From contig CAVPPW010000013.1 in assembly GCA_963707445.1 (NCBI GenBank), positions 186,001 to 250,000 on the forward strand: a stretch of 64,000 nt of DNA. The letters run 5' to 3'. The translations under genes were made by a program, and so were the position numbers. How positions within the stretch are numbered: position 1 is the stretch's first letter; each line of letters opens with the position of its first letter. This DNA is from JALORV01 sp963707445. Its GTDB lineage: Bacteria; Pseudomonadota; Gammaproteobacteria; Burkholderiales; Burkholderiaceae_F. Below, piece after piece: positions 48,886 through 56,797 of this stretch. The notes below the pieces were generated by a model. That model was not told where the DNA came from. It was given only the letters and a program-made list of their open reading frames with translations, and ran no database searches.

Positions 48886-50613
48886 ATGCGCGAGTTCGTC
48901 GAGCTGTTCAATGCACTCGATACCTCGACCTCCACCGCAGCGAAGGTCGCCGCGCTGCGTCGTTACCTGGCGGCCGCCAGCGACCGTGACGCCGCTTGGG
49001 CCGTGTATTTCCTCGCCGGCGGCAAGCCGCGACAATCGGTCGGATCACGTGCGCTGCGCGATTACGCGATCGCAGCGAGCGGTGTGCCGGAGTGGCTCTT
49101 CGACGAGTCTTACGACGCGGTCGGCGATCTGGCCGAAACAATCGCTCTGTTGCTGCCACCACCGACGCGCACATCGAGCGGCCCGCTGGCCGAGTGGATC
49201 GAGGAGCGGCTGCTGCCGCTGCGCGGACGGCCTCCCGACGAGGTCGCCGCAGCGCTGCACGCCGCTTTCGATCAGCTCGACACGCGCGAGCGCTTCGTCT
49301 TTGTCAAGCTGATCGGCGGCGGCTTCCGCGTTGGCGTGTCGAAACTGCTGGTGATCCGCGCGCTGGCCGAACATGCGCAGCTCGACGCCAAGATCATCGC
49401 CCAGCGGATGATGGGCTACACCGACAATACGGTGCGTCCGGAACCGGCGCGCTATCGCGCACTGATCGCGCGCGATGACGCCGGTGCCGCGGCGGCACAT
49501 CCGTTTCCGTTCTTCCTCGCGCACCCGCTGCAGATTCCGCTGTCGGAATTCGAGCGCGAGCTCGGCACTCCGGACCACTGGCAGATCGAATGGAAGTACG
49601 ACGGCATTCGCGCGCAGCTGGTCCGGCGCGACGGCCGCAGCTGGCTGTGGTCGCGCGGCGAAGAGCTGATCGGCGAAGCCTTTCCCGATGTGGTCGATGC
49701 CTTCGCAGGCCTCGACGACGGTACGGTACTGGACGGCGAGGTCGTCGTATGGCGCGAGGACCGTCCGGCACCGTTCGCGCAGCTGCAGCGCAGGATCGCT
49801 CGCAAGCGACTCACGGCAAAGTTGCTGCAGGACGCGCCGGCGCGCCTGATCGCATTCGACCTGATCGAGTTCGGCGGCGCGGACTGGCGCGGTCGGCCGC
49901 AGCACGAACGGCGCGCGGCGCTCGAGGCTTTGGCGGGTCGTCATGGCTTCACCGTGGCGCCCTTGGTCAGCGGCTCGAGCTGGGACGAGCTGGCGCGCCT
50001 GCGTGGCGAGTCCCGGGTGCGCGCCGTCGAAGGGCTGATGCTGAAACACCGCGATGCGATCTATCGCGTCGGCCGGACCCGGGATCCGGGCGGCGCGCAT
50101 TGGTGGAAATGGAAGATCGACCCCTATGCCGTCGACGCGGTGCTGGTCTATGCGCAGCCGGGCCATGGCCGGCGCGCCAGCCTCTTCACCGACTACACGT
50201 TCGCGGTGTGGGACCGTCCGCCAAACGGTGCGGCCGAGGCGCAGGCCTACATCGGCGCACTGCTCGCGGGCGAGTCGCCCGCCGACGCGCAGTCCCGCGG
50301 ACTGCCGGTGCTCGTGCCGTTCGCCAAGGCTTATTCGGGTCTGACCGATGCGGAGATCCGCCAGGTGGATGCGACCGTCCGTCACAGCACGATCGAGCGC
50401 TTCGGGCCGGTCCGCAGCTTGGTGCCCTCGATGGTTTTTGAACTCGGCTTCGAAGGTATCCAGCGAAGTCCGCGCCACCGCAGCGGAATCGCGGTCCGAT
50501 TTCCTCGCATGCTGCGCTGGCGCAGCGACAAACCGCTGCATGAGGCCGACACGCTTGCTGCGCTCGAGGGATTGCTCGAACCGGGCGAGCCATTGAACCC
50601 GGATATTCGGTGA
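48886..50613 (+). CDS. ATP-dependent DNA ligase (ligase-associated repair island type)
   Basis: This ATP-dependent ligase of 575 residues seals nicks in repair rather than in replication, a job done by the NAD ligase in bacteria. An N-terminal helical DNA-binding domain (about 1-200) precedes the nucleotidyltransferase core; the adenylated lysine is Lys237 in EWKYDGIRAQL. Then come LDGEVVVWRED, EGLMLKHRDAIY, HWWKWKIDP and a C-terminal OB domain ending FELGFEGIQRSP and GIAVRFPRMLRWR. The usual downstream helicase is absent, apart from a possible stub at 51.3 kb. The ATG is 7 bp after the gltS stop. The frame is intact. Confidence 0.93.
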   Translation: MREFVELFNALDTSTSTAAKVAALRRYLAAASDRDAAWAVYFLAGGKPRQSVGSRALRDYAIAASGVPEWLFDESYDAVGDLAETIALLLPPPTRTSSGPLAEWIEERLLPLRGRPPDEVAAALHAAFDQLDTRERFVFVKLIGGGFRVGVSKLLVIRALAEHAQLDAKIIAQRMMGYTDNTVRPEPARYRALIARDDAGAAAAHPFPFFLAHPLQIPLSEFERELGTPDHWQIEWKYDGIRAQLVRRDGRSWLWSRGEELIGEAFPDVVDAFAGLDDGTVLDGEVVVWREDRPAPFAQLQRRIARKRLTAKLLQDAPARLIAFDLIEFGGADWRGRPQHERRAALEALAGRHGFTVAPLVSGSSWDELARLRGESRVRAVEGLMLKHRDAIYRVGRTRDPGGAHWWKWKIDPYAVDAVLVYAQPGHGRRASLFTDYTFAVWDRPPNGAAEAQAYIGALLAGESPADAQSRGLPVLVPFAKAYSGLTDAEIRQVDATVRHSTIERFGPVRSLVPSMVFELGFEGIQRSPRHRSGIAVRFPRMLRWRSDKPLHEADTLAALEGLLEPGEPLNPDIR

Positions 50614-50806
50614 CGGAGCAGCCAATACCCGTTTATGTGAAGATGCTTCGGCCGGGTCGCGGCCGCCGCGAGATACCCGGCAGGTGGCTGCATCCGGCGC
50701 CGGACGGGCGGCAAACCAGGGGCGCGCCCGTTCGCGCTGTCGCGGGTAAACTGCGCGCTGCTTTGCCTTTCCGCAAAGCGCTTCTCAATTTCCTGGAGAC
50801 GAGCCG

Positions 50807-51049
50807 ATGAAACGCATCATCGTTGCTGTTGCCACGCTGCTCTTCGCGGCCGGTGCGTGGGCCATGCACTGTCCGGCCGACATGAAAAAGATCGACGACG
50901 CGCTGGCCAAGAACCCCAAGCTGACCGAGGCGCAGATGGCCGACGTCAAGAAATACCGGGCCGAAGGCGAAGCGCTGCACAAGGCCGGCAAGCACCAGGA
51001 GTCGGTCGACACTCTCGGCAAGGCGATGAAGATCCTCAACGTCCAGTAG
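50807..51049 (+). CDS. Small periplasmic protein of unknown function
   Basis: This is an 80-residue protein with an N-terminal signal peptide (MKRIIVAVATLLFAAGAWA, cleavage before MHCPAD) and a helical, lysine-rich mature part (KKIDDALAKNP, EGEALHKAGKHQESVDTL) resembling a single TPR-like hairpin. One cysteine lies in HCP near the mature N-terminus. A Shine-Dalgarno-like GGAGACGAG precedes the ATG. A strong terminator follows at once, so it is likely transcribed alone. It is similar in style to small exported proteins common in Burkholderiales; no function is known to me. The 193 bp upstream hold its promoter region only. Confidence 0.75.
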   Translation: MKRIIVAVATLLFAAGAWAMHCPADMKKIDDALAKNPKLTEAQMADVKKYRAEGEALHKAGKHQESVDTLGKAMKILNVQ

Positions 51050-51066
51050 TTCTGCTTCGCACCGAT

Positions 51067-51095
51067 ACGCCGCCTGCGGGCGGCGTTTCTTTTTT
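51067..51095 (+). terminator. Intrinsic terminator after the small periplasmic gene
   Basis: ACGCCGCC (51067-51074) pairs perfectly with GGCGGCGT (51079-51086) around the loop TGCG and is followed by TTCTTTTTT. This is a textbook factor-independent terminator 18 bp after the stop codon. Confidence 0.9.
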
Positions 51096-51304
51096 GGTTC
51101 GCGTTGTCCGCGCCTGCGCCGGTGTTTTCGCTGAATCCTTCGATTCCTACCGAACGACAAGTCGCTCCTCGGTGAACGAGCGCTTCCGCGGCCTTCCTCC
51201 AGGCTCCAATGTCGGCACGCAGCTGCGCGCACGGCGCGCCCGACTCGCACGCGAAGCGAAGGCACGCCTCGCCGCCGAAGCGGACGCGGCCGGGCCGATA
51301 CTGA

Positions 51305-51460
51305 CAGCGCGCGCCGAGCAGCGTCTACCGCCTGCTGGCCCGCCCGACGCCGTTCGCCTTCCCGCTGATGGTCGAGCGGCTCCGTGAACAGGTGACCACC
51401 GAGAAGCTCTCGGCGAGGATCGAGCGCATGCTCGCCGAACTCGAGGCGGCGGCGCGCTAA
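51305..51460 (+). pseudogene. Apparent C-terminal stub of a ligase-associated DEXH helicase
   Basis: A frame closed upstream by TGA at 51302-51304 runs 51 codons to TAA at 51458-51460. It reads SSVYRLLARPTPFAFPLMVE, then RLREQVTTEKLSARIERMLA and a short tail. This arrangement, FAFPLMVxRLRE followed by TxEKLxxRIxRML, looks like the extreme C-terminus of the large helicase that normally follows the repair ligase. No start codon, no ATPase motifs and no upstream body are present. The assignment is from memory of the family and must be checked by search. Between the terminator (51095) and this stub, only an unassigned arginine-rich frame is seen. Confidence 0.5.
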
Positions 51461-51550
51461 GTGACACCAGATGTTGTGTCTCAAGCGGCGCGTTGCCCAC
51501 ATCTAGTACACCTTTCGTGGGGCGCGCTGACGGTCATACAGCACGTCCTC

Positions 51551-51673
51551 AGAGGGAAAACAGCGTTGTGATGGTGCAATTTCCCTCTGAAAACTTGATA
51601 TTTCCTCTTGTAATTCGGCGCGTTTCCTCTAGGATCGCGCTCACCCAACGAGAGCGCTCTTGTGATTTCCTCG
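51551..51673 (+). promoter_or_regulatory. Promoter and TTTCCTCT repeat array before the SWIB gene
   Basis: This AT-richer leader holds four copies of TTTC(C)CTC: at 51580-51588 (TTTCCCTCT), 51601-51608, 51623-51630 and 51666-51672. An exact inverted copy of the first lies at 51551-51559 (AGAGGGAAA). TTGTAA (51608-51613) and TAGGAT (51630-51635), 16 bp apart, fit a sigma-70 promoter overlapping two copies. The repeats may bind a regulator. Confidence 0.45.
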
Positions 51674-51718
51674 AGAACGCTGTCGCTGTGGCATCCGAAA
51701 ACCTCTGAGGAGAAGTCG

Positions 51719-52102
51719 ATGGCAATGAAGAAGGCGAAGAAAGCTGCGAAGAAGTCGGCCAAGAAGGCGCCGGCCAAGAAGGCCGCGAAGAAGACCGCGA
51801 AGAAGACCGCGAAGAAAGCTGCCCCGAAAAAGGCCGCGAAGAAGAAGGTCGCGCGTAAGCCGAATGCGGCATTCATGAGGCCGCTGATGCCGACCGGCCC
51901 GCTCGCCGCGATCGTCGGCTCGACGCCGATGCCGCGCACCGAAGTGACGAGCAAGATCTGGGCGTACATCAAGAAGAACAAGCTACAAGACGCCGTCAAT
52001 CGTCGCATGATCAACGCCGACGACAAGCTCAAGGCGCTGTTCGGCAAGGCCCAGGCCTCGATGTTCGAGCTGACCAAGTACGTCAGCAAGCACCTGAAGT
52101 AG
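51719..52102 (+). CDS. SWIB/MDM2 domain protein with lysine-rich histone-H1-like tail
   Basis: This is a 127-residue DNA-associated protein. Residues 1-50 are an H1-like tail built from AAKK, PAKK and TAKK repeats. The C-terminal part is a SWIB domain, with PTGPLAAIVGSTPMPRTEVT, SKIWAYIKKNKLQD and TKYVSKHL. Proteins of this kind occur in Burkholderiales and chlamydiae and are thought to act on chromatin structure. The ATG at 51719 follows GAGGAGAAG; an upstream in-frame ATG at 51662 lacks such a site. The repeat-containing promoter region precedes it. The frame is intact. Confidence 0.92.
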   Translation: MAMKKAKKAAKKSAKKAPAKKAAKKTAKKTAKKAAPKKAAKKKVARKPNAAFMRPLMPTGPLAAIVGSTPMPRTEVTSKIWAYIKKNKLQDAVNRRMINADDKLKALFGKAQASMFELTKYVSKHLK

Positions 52103-52108
52103 TCGCCA

Positions 52109-52174
52109 CGCGGGCTTCGCCCGCGGCCGATTTGATCGCCCGGTGCCGCACGGTCGGCCCCGGGCGATTTTCGT
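52109..52174. terminator. Two hairpins between convergent SWIB and PRPP-synthetase-like genes
   Basis: CGCGGGC (52109-52115) pairs with GCCCGCG (52119-52125) around TTC just after the SWIB stop. A second stem pairs ATCGCCCGG (52135-52143) with CCGGGCGAT (52160-52168), followed by TTTCGTT. The pair lies between convergent genes and probably terminates both. Confidence 0.7.
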
Positions 52175-53043
52175 TAGGGCCCGATGCGGGTCAGCGCCTC
52201 CGCGACAAGCGGTGCCGTTTCAATCCGGTTGGTCCGATGCGGCACCGTATCGGAGCTGATAAAGCTGGTGACTCCGGACTTCTCGATCAGTGACCCTGCG
52301 TCGCCGACCAGCAGCGCGTGCGTCACCGCGACGTCGACCCTTTGCGCACCGGCGGCGAGCGCTGCACGCGCCACCGCGGCGATCGTGTGGCCGGTGCTCG
52401 CGACGTCGTCGACGATGACGACACGCTCGCCCGCCAGCGATATGCGCGGCAGTTCCACATCGACGTCGTGGTCGCCGTGGCGGCACTTGCGGCAGGTGCT
52501 CGCCGGGCAGCCTGCCGCGTCGGCCGCAGCGCGCACCCACGGTTCGGACTCGGCATCGGGACCGAGCATCAGCGTGCAGGCGCCGCGCATTGCGCGGCCG
52601 ATCAGCGGCGCGGCTGACAGCGCGACCGCGGCCTGCACCGGAACGGCTTGGTGCAGCGCACGGACACGATGCAAGTGAGGATCGATCGTCAGCACCGCGT
52701 CGAAAAGTCCGGCGAGCCAGTCTCCGATGATGCGCTGGCTGACCGCCTCGCCTGGCGCGAAGGCCGCGTCCTGCCGCATGTAACCGAGGTAGGGCGCCAC
52801 CAGCGTGAGGTGACGCACACCGAGGTCACGCGCACAGCGTGCCGCCAGCAACAGCTCCACCAGTTTCTCGTTCGGCCGATACAGCGAACGCAGCAGAACG
52901 ACGCGCGCGGGCAGCGCGACCGGCAGGCGCAGCTTAAGTTCTCCGTCCGGAAAGCGATGGCGGTCGATCAGCGCCGGACGCAGACCCGCGGCCAGCCCGA
53001 GTCGTGCCGCGTAGTCGTGTTCGTCGTCGAAGTGCAGCAGCAT
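52174..53043 (-). CDS. Ribose-phosphate pyrophosphokinase-like protein
   Basis: This is a type I phosphoribosyltransferase-fold protein of 289 residues, close to PRPP synthetase. It shows HRFPDGELKLRLP (substrate loop), LVAPYLGYMRQDAAFAPGEA (the catalytic flexible-loop region), LTIDPHLHR, and the PRPP-binding VVIVDDVASTGHTI. It is shorter than housekeeping PrsA (about 315), so it is probably a second, specialised copy. Neighbours give no pathway hint. The frame is intact. The 407 bp upstream of it hold no gene I can support. Confidence 0.88.
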   Translation of the reverse strand: MLLHFDDEHDYAARLGLAAGLRPALIDRHRFPDGELKLRLPVALPARVVLLRSLYRPNEKLVELLLAARCARDLGVRHLTLVAPYLGYMRQDAAFAPGEAVSQRIIGDWLAGLFDAVLTIDPHLHRVRALHQAVPVQAAVALSAAPLIGRAMRGACTLMLGPDAESEPWVRAAADAAGCPASTCRKCRHGDHDVDVELPRISLAGERVVIVDDVASTGHTIAAVARAALAAGAQRVDVAVTHALLVGDAGSLIEKSGVTSFISSDTVPHRTNRIETAPLVAEALTRIGP

Positions 53044-53450
53044 CCGGGTTCCGCGAGATCATCGGGCCAGCATGGTCGCTGGCTGTGGTGGCGTGAGATC
53101 TCCGTAATGCAGCATGTGGTGTGCCGCAACGATCGGCACGGCCGGCCCAGAAGTGCAGGACATTGGCCGTTCATCGCTTGCAGTCCAGTTACCGGCAGGC
53201 AGCCGGAGATTTCGCACGCTCATCTGTCGAGCCAGGCTAGGCGGGTATCGGTCGCTCGCCCAGCGAGGATGACAAACGGCTGATCTGCTGGCCGCGGATC
53301 ATCCTGCGCTCAGGCGCGGCGACGGGATGCCGCGTTATCGAGCTTCGCTCAGCGCGCAACTCAAGGCCGAATTGCGCGGCAATGGCGTCGCAATGCGCCG
53401 TCGACACGTCGGTGGGACGCTGGCATGCTCAAGCAGCGTCCGGAGTTTTC

Positions 53451-54207
53451 ATGGCCTGGCAGACCGTAGAGACGATCCCGATCAGCGTCGCAGCGTCGAT
53501 CGCGCCACAGCGTGCCGATGCGGTGCGCGCCGCGCTGCTCAACCGCGCTCTGCCGCTGGCGCGCATGGTCTATGGCCGTGCCGAGCCTTTGGCGACAGCG
53601 TCGCTGGTTGCCGATGGCGCGACGCTGGCGCTCTTGACGGCGGCGCACGTTTTCGAACATGTCGCAACGGGCGATCTGGTCGTGCCGCTACCGCGCGAGG
53701 GTGCCTGGGCCTGCCTGCGATCAGCGCGGGCGCGGGTCATCGCAGATCCGGACCGCGACATCGCGCTGATCATCATCGGCGATGCCGCGGTCGCGCGTCG
53801 CCTGCGCGCGAACTGGACGCCGGTCGAGCCGTCGCAGCTGCACTTCGAACCCCGTGATGACCGCGCAACGCGGCTGTACGTCGTGGCCGGCTATCCGGTA
53901 TCGCAGGCCCGCCGCTTCGAGGGCTCGATCTACATGAAGCCGGTGGTGCTGTTCACCACGCGCGGTCGACGACGAATGCCTGGCCTACGCGCGGACGGCG
54001 ACGCGCATTGACGGGCTCGACATCCACACGCCAGAGCTCGACGGCGTTTCGGGTGCACTCGTCTGGGCGGTCGACGAAGACAGCATGCACCACGACTGCC
54101 TGCTGCGCGGGGCTGCGGTGCAAGTGGCGTTCATGCACGGCCGGTACGTACGCACCGTGTCGCTGCGATGTGCACCCGCGCTTTTCGGCCGGCTGCGCGG
54201 GCACTGA
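53451..54207 (+). CDS. Trypsin-like serine protease fold protein without signal peptide, one frame change
   Basis: This protein of about 251 residues has the order and spacing of a trypsin-type triad: His66 in LLTAAHVFEH, Asp103 in DRDIALIII, and a serine in GVSGALVW around residue 205. The first residues (MAWQTVETIPISVAAS) do not look like a signal peptide, so it may act in the cytoplasm. An extra base near 53965 changes frame; 757 bp fits one insertion. The ATG at 53451 is preferred to an upstream start at 53382. It may be a degenerate or regulatory protease; activity is unproven. Confidence 0.65.
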
Positions 54208-54230
54208 GCCGACACGCGCGCCGGCCGACT

Positions 54231-54527
54231 TTACCCAATCACGTCGAACGTCACCTGCGGGCTAGGATCCTCGTAGCTTCCGCTGGGCGGAGCGAGCGCC
54301 TGGGCTGGCTGCGCGTCGACTTCAACCGGCGCCGGCATCAGCTCGAAGACTTCGGTAGACGCGAGCGTCAGCGCTACGTCAGTCAGCTGACGCGGTGCTT
54401 CGGCGATCGCAAACGCCCCCGCGATGGCGATCGTGATGACGAATGCGCCGAAGAGCGCGGTCCCGATCGCGCGTCTGGCTGCCGGACGACCTTCGTCCGG
54501 CCGGGGCATTTCAGGTTCGTGACTCAT
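54231..54527 (-). CDS. Small single-pass membrane protein of unknown function
   Basis: This 98-residue protein has a short charged start (MSHEPEMPRPDEGRPAARRA), one membrane helix (FGAFVITIAIAGAFAIAEA) and an acidic, proline-rich outer part ending PSPQVTFDVIG. The ATG at 54527 is chosen because the frame upstream has no support. It converges with the protease-like gene 23 bp away. GC-rich hairpins separate it from the HNH gene upstream. No family was recognised. Confidence 0.6.
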   Translation of the reverse strand: MSHEPEMPRPDEGRPAARRAIGTALFGAFVITIAIAGAFAIAEAPRQLTDVALTLASTEVFELMPAPVEVDAQPAQALAPPSGSYEDPSPQVTFDVIG

Positions 54528-54544
54528 TTCGGATCCCCTGATCA

Positions 54545-54583
54545 GCCCGGCACCCGGCCGGGCATCGATGCGCAATGCATCGA
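54545..54583. terminator. Tandem GC-rich hairpins downstream of the HNH gene
   Basis: GCCCGGC (54545-54551) pairs with GCCGGGC (54557-54563). Immediately after, TCGATGC (54565-54571) pairs with GCATCGA (54577-54583). The two stems lie between the HNH gene and the downstream membrane-protein gene on the minus strand and may stop or slow transcription; no T-run is present. Confidence 0.5.
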
Positions 54584-54679
54584 ACGATCCGGACTTTATG
54601 GAAGACCGCAGTCGGCGCCGACGGAGGATGCAGTGCCTGCGTTGTCGATTATTCGACAGCGCGAGCAGAACTGCGCCGC

Positions 54680-55264
54680 CTAGTGATGTGCCCAGCGCGA
54701 GTACCGGGGCAAACTGGCCTGCAGGAATGCCATCTGATCGGCCAGGATGCGGCGGTTGCTGAGGATGAAGCCTTCGTTGCGGCACACCGCATAGGGGACG
54801 TACAGCAGCGGCATGTGCGCTTCCTCGGGTCGCCGGTTGCCCTTGCGCGTGTTGCACGAACGACAGGCGGTGACGACATTGGTCCAGTCGTGACGCCCGC
54901 CGCGCGACACCGGCAGGATGTGCTCGACGGTCAGGTCGAGTTCCACGAAGTGGCTGCCGCAGTAGGCGCAGACATTGCGGTCGCGCACGAACAGTCGATG
55001 CTTGGTGAGACCGACGTGCGCGTGACCAAACGGAATGCGGTGCTTGCCGCGGATCATCACAATCGAACTCGTGATGAATTCGGACCGCAGGCCGGTTCTT
55101 TCTTGCGTGCCACCGGCCATGCCGAAGAGGTTGTCGCCAAGCTCAGTGACGACCTTGCCGGACGCGTAGTAGCGTGCAGCGCGCTGCATCAACGCCCAGC
55201 GGACCGGTTGGCCCTGGGAGTCGACGATCAGGATCTTCGGTACGTACTCCGGCGCATAAGCCAT
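54680..55264 (-). CDS. HNH endonuclease
   Basis: This 194-residue protein has a complete C-terminal HNH module: zinc pair CAYCG, the catalytic LTVEHILPVSRGG, NVVTACRSCNTRKGNR with the second zinc pair. The N-terminal 90 residues (KILIVDSQGQPVRWALMQRA) are typical of a widespread family of stand-alone bacterial HNH proteins. The ATG at 55264 starts the conserved MAYAPEY. There is no sign of a phage or restriction context; the function is probably chromosomal but unknown. The frame is intact. Confidence 0.88.
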   Translation of the reverse strand: MAYAPEYVPKILIVDSQGQPVRWALMQRAARYYASGKVVTELGDNLFGMAGGTQERTGLRSEFITSSIVMIRGKHRIPFGHAHVGLTKHRLFVRDRNVCAYCGSHFVELDLTVEHILPVSRGGRHDWTNVVTACRSCNTRKGNRRPEEAHMPLLYVPYAVCRNEGFILSNRRILADQMAFLQASLPRYSRWAHH

Positions 55265-55306
55265 GGTGGCACGGATTGTGCCACGCGCCCTGTCGGGCCG
55301 CTGCGC

Positions 55307-55573
55307 CTACGGTCGCGGCCTCCAGTCGCCGGGCCGGAATGGAATCTGGCTGCCGTCGCCCAGGACGACCACCGGACCGGGTTCGGTGGAGGTGCGCAGC
55401 ACCGTCAGGCGGCCCGGCGCGCCGTCGCTGCGATGCTGCAACTCGTCGCCCTCGTGCAGTCCGAGCCGCATCAACTCGCGCAGCACGTCCAGAACCTTGC
55501 GCTCGTGCGAGATGCGGTCCAGTTTGTCCTGCAGGGACAGTGGTGTGCCGGACTGGGGTGCTGCGGGATCCAT
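55307..55573 (-). CDS. Small hypothetical protein
   Basis: This protein of about 88 residues starts MDPAAPQSGTPLSLQ and is followed by a helical segment QDKLDRISHERKVLDVLREL and a small beta-rich end (GPVVVLGDGSQIPFRPGDW). An upstream in-frame ATG at 55633 would lengthen it to 108 residues. It lies between HNH and a lipoprotein gene on the same strand. No domain was recognised; the intact frame and helix pattern support it as coding. Confidence 0.6.
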   Translation of the reverse strand: MDPAAPQSGTPLSLQDKLDRISHERKVLDVLRELMRLGLHEGDELQHRSDGAPGRLTVLRTSTEPGPVVVLGDGSQIPFRPGDWRPRP

Positions 55574-55648
55574 CGTGCGGCCAAGACGTCGCCGCATTGT
55601 CGGCGCGCCGCCACAGGCGCGGAATTCGGTCAAACCCGGGGCGCGGTT

Positions 55649-56155
55649 TCAGCGCCCGCGGTCACTGCCGTCGCGCAGGCGCCAGGGATCCATTCCGGTT
55701 TCAGTGCGCTTCACGGTGCCGGCCGGATCGAAATAAACGAACATCGCCGCGTACCAGCCGGCCGAGTCGAAGTAGCGATACATGAAGGCGGTCTCGTCCT
55801 TCATCGGAAACGCATAGACGTACGCCGGCGGGCCGAAACTCGCGCAGCACGTCGGCGCGCGTGTCGGCGCCGCTGCGGATTTGCGCGAACGCCGTGTCGC
55901 TCATCATCTGCTCGGACGCGGACGACGCGTCCCTGCGGATTGACGTCGATGTTCCAGACGGACTGGTTGAACGGCTGGCCCGAGTACTGCAGCCGCTTGC
56001 CGCCAGTCGGGCAGCGGATACGACGGCGGTCGGCCGACCTGCCGACGACAGGACCGCGGACTCCGCGTCGCCCGGTTTGACGGACCCCGCCAGGCGTGCC
56101 GCAGGCGGCTGAGTGCGAAAAGAAGTGTGGTGATGAGCAGGACGCGAGGGACCAT
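55649..56155 (-). CDS. Hypothetical lipoprotein, frame-disrupted
   Basis: The start MVPRVLLITTLLFALS leads, after removal of one extra base near 56105, into ALSACGTPGG, a clear lipobox. The body continues QYSGQPFNQSVWNIDVN, MMSDTAFAQIRSGADTRADV, and after another correction near 55825 GPPAYVYAFPMKDETAFMYR and YFDPAGTVKRTETGMDP. The order of a RADVLREFGPP segment and a terminal beta hairpin recalls the small SmpA/BamE-like outer-membrane lipoproteins, but that is only resemblance. Frame changes lie near 56105, 56000, 55925 and 55825. It diverges from the SRPBCC gene. Confidence 0.7.
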
Positions 56156-56214
56156 CTGCACAACTCCTATCGCTACGACTACGCTGGCGCAATTTTACGT
56201 AAAGGGAGGCCGCG

Positions 56215-56745
56215 ATGAAATGGCTCAAGCGCGTCGTTTTAACCCTTGTCGCGCTGGTGGCACTGGTGTTGATCGTCGGCATGATGCTGCCTTCAGGATT
56301 CAAGGTTCAGCGCTCGATCACGGTCGCAGCTCCCGCGGAAAAGATCTATCCGCTGCTCGCCGATCCGCGCGAGTGGAAGCGTTGGGCGATATGGAATCAG
56401 CGTGACCCCGCAATGCAGATCCAGTATTCGGGTGCGGCGGAAGGCACCGGCGCGAAATGGAGCTGGCAGAGCAAGACCGAGGGCAACGGCGCGATGGAGT
56501 TCACCGCCGCCGTGCCGCACAAGCACGTCGACTACGCGCTCTCGTTTCCCGATGTCGGCATGTCCTCGCGTGGAGTTCTGCTGCTCGCTCCCGATGGCGG
56601 CGGCACGCGCGTCACCTGGACGAACGAGGGCGATATGGGGAGCAGTCCAATTAACCGCTATTTCGGCCTCGTCATGGACCCGATGATCGGCCCCGACTTC
56701 GAGGCCGGACTGCGCAACCTGAAGGCATTGGCCGAACGGAGTTGA
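56215..56745 (+). CDS. SRPBCC-fold (polyketide cyclase-like) membrane-anchored protein
   Basis: This 176-residue protein has an N-terminal membrane helix (VVLTLVALVALVLIVGMML) followed by an SRPBCC lipid/ligand-binding fold, with VQRSITVAAPAEKIYPLLAD, DPREWKRWAIWNQRDP and GGGTRVTWTNEGDMG. Proteins of this type are often annotated polyketide cyclase/dehydrase; the ligand is unknown. It has a Shine-Dalgarno AAAGGGAGG just before the ATG. The following MFS gene starts 52 bp later on the same strand. The frame is intact. Confidence 0.85.
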   Translation: MKWLKRVVLTLVALVALVLIVGMMLPSGFKVQRSITVAAPAEKIYPLLADPREWKRWAIWNQRDPAMQIQYSGAAEGTGAKWSWQSKTEGNGAMEFTAAVPHKHVDYALSFPDVGMSSRGVLLLAPDGGGTRVTWTNEGDMGSSPINRYFGLVMDPMIGPDFEAGLRNLKALAERS

Positions 56746-56797
56746 TGCGGCGCGCTCTGTCCGCGGCGGAACGACCCCTCGCCGACCGCCGCGCACA

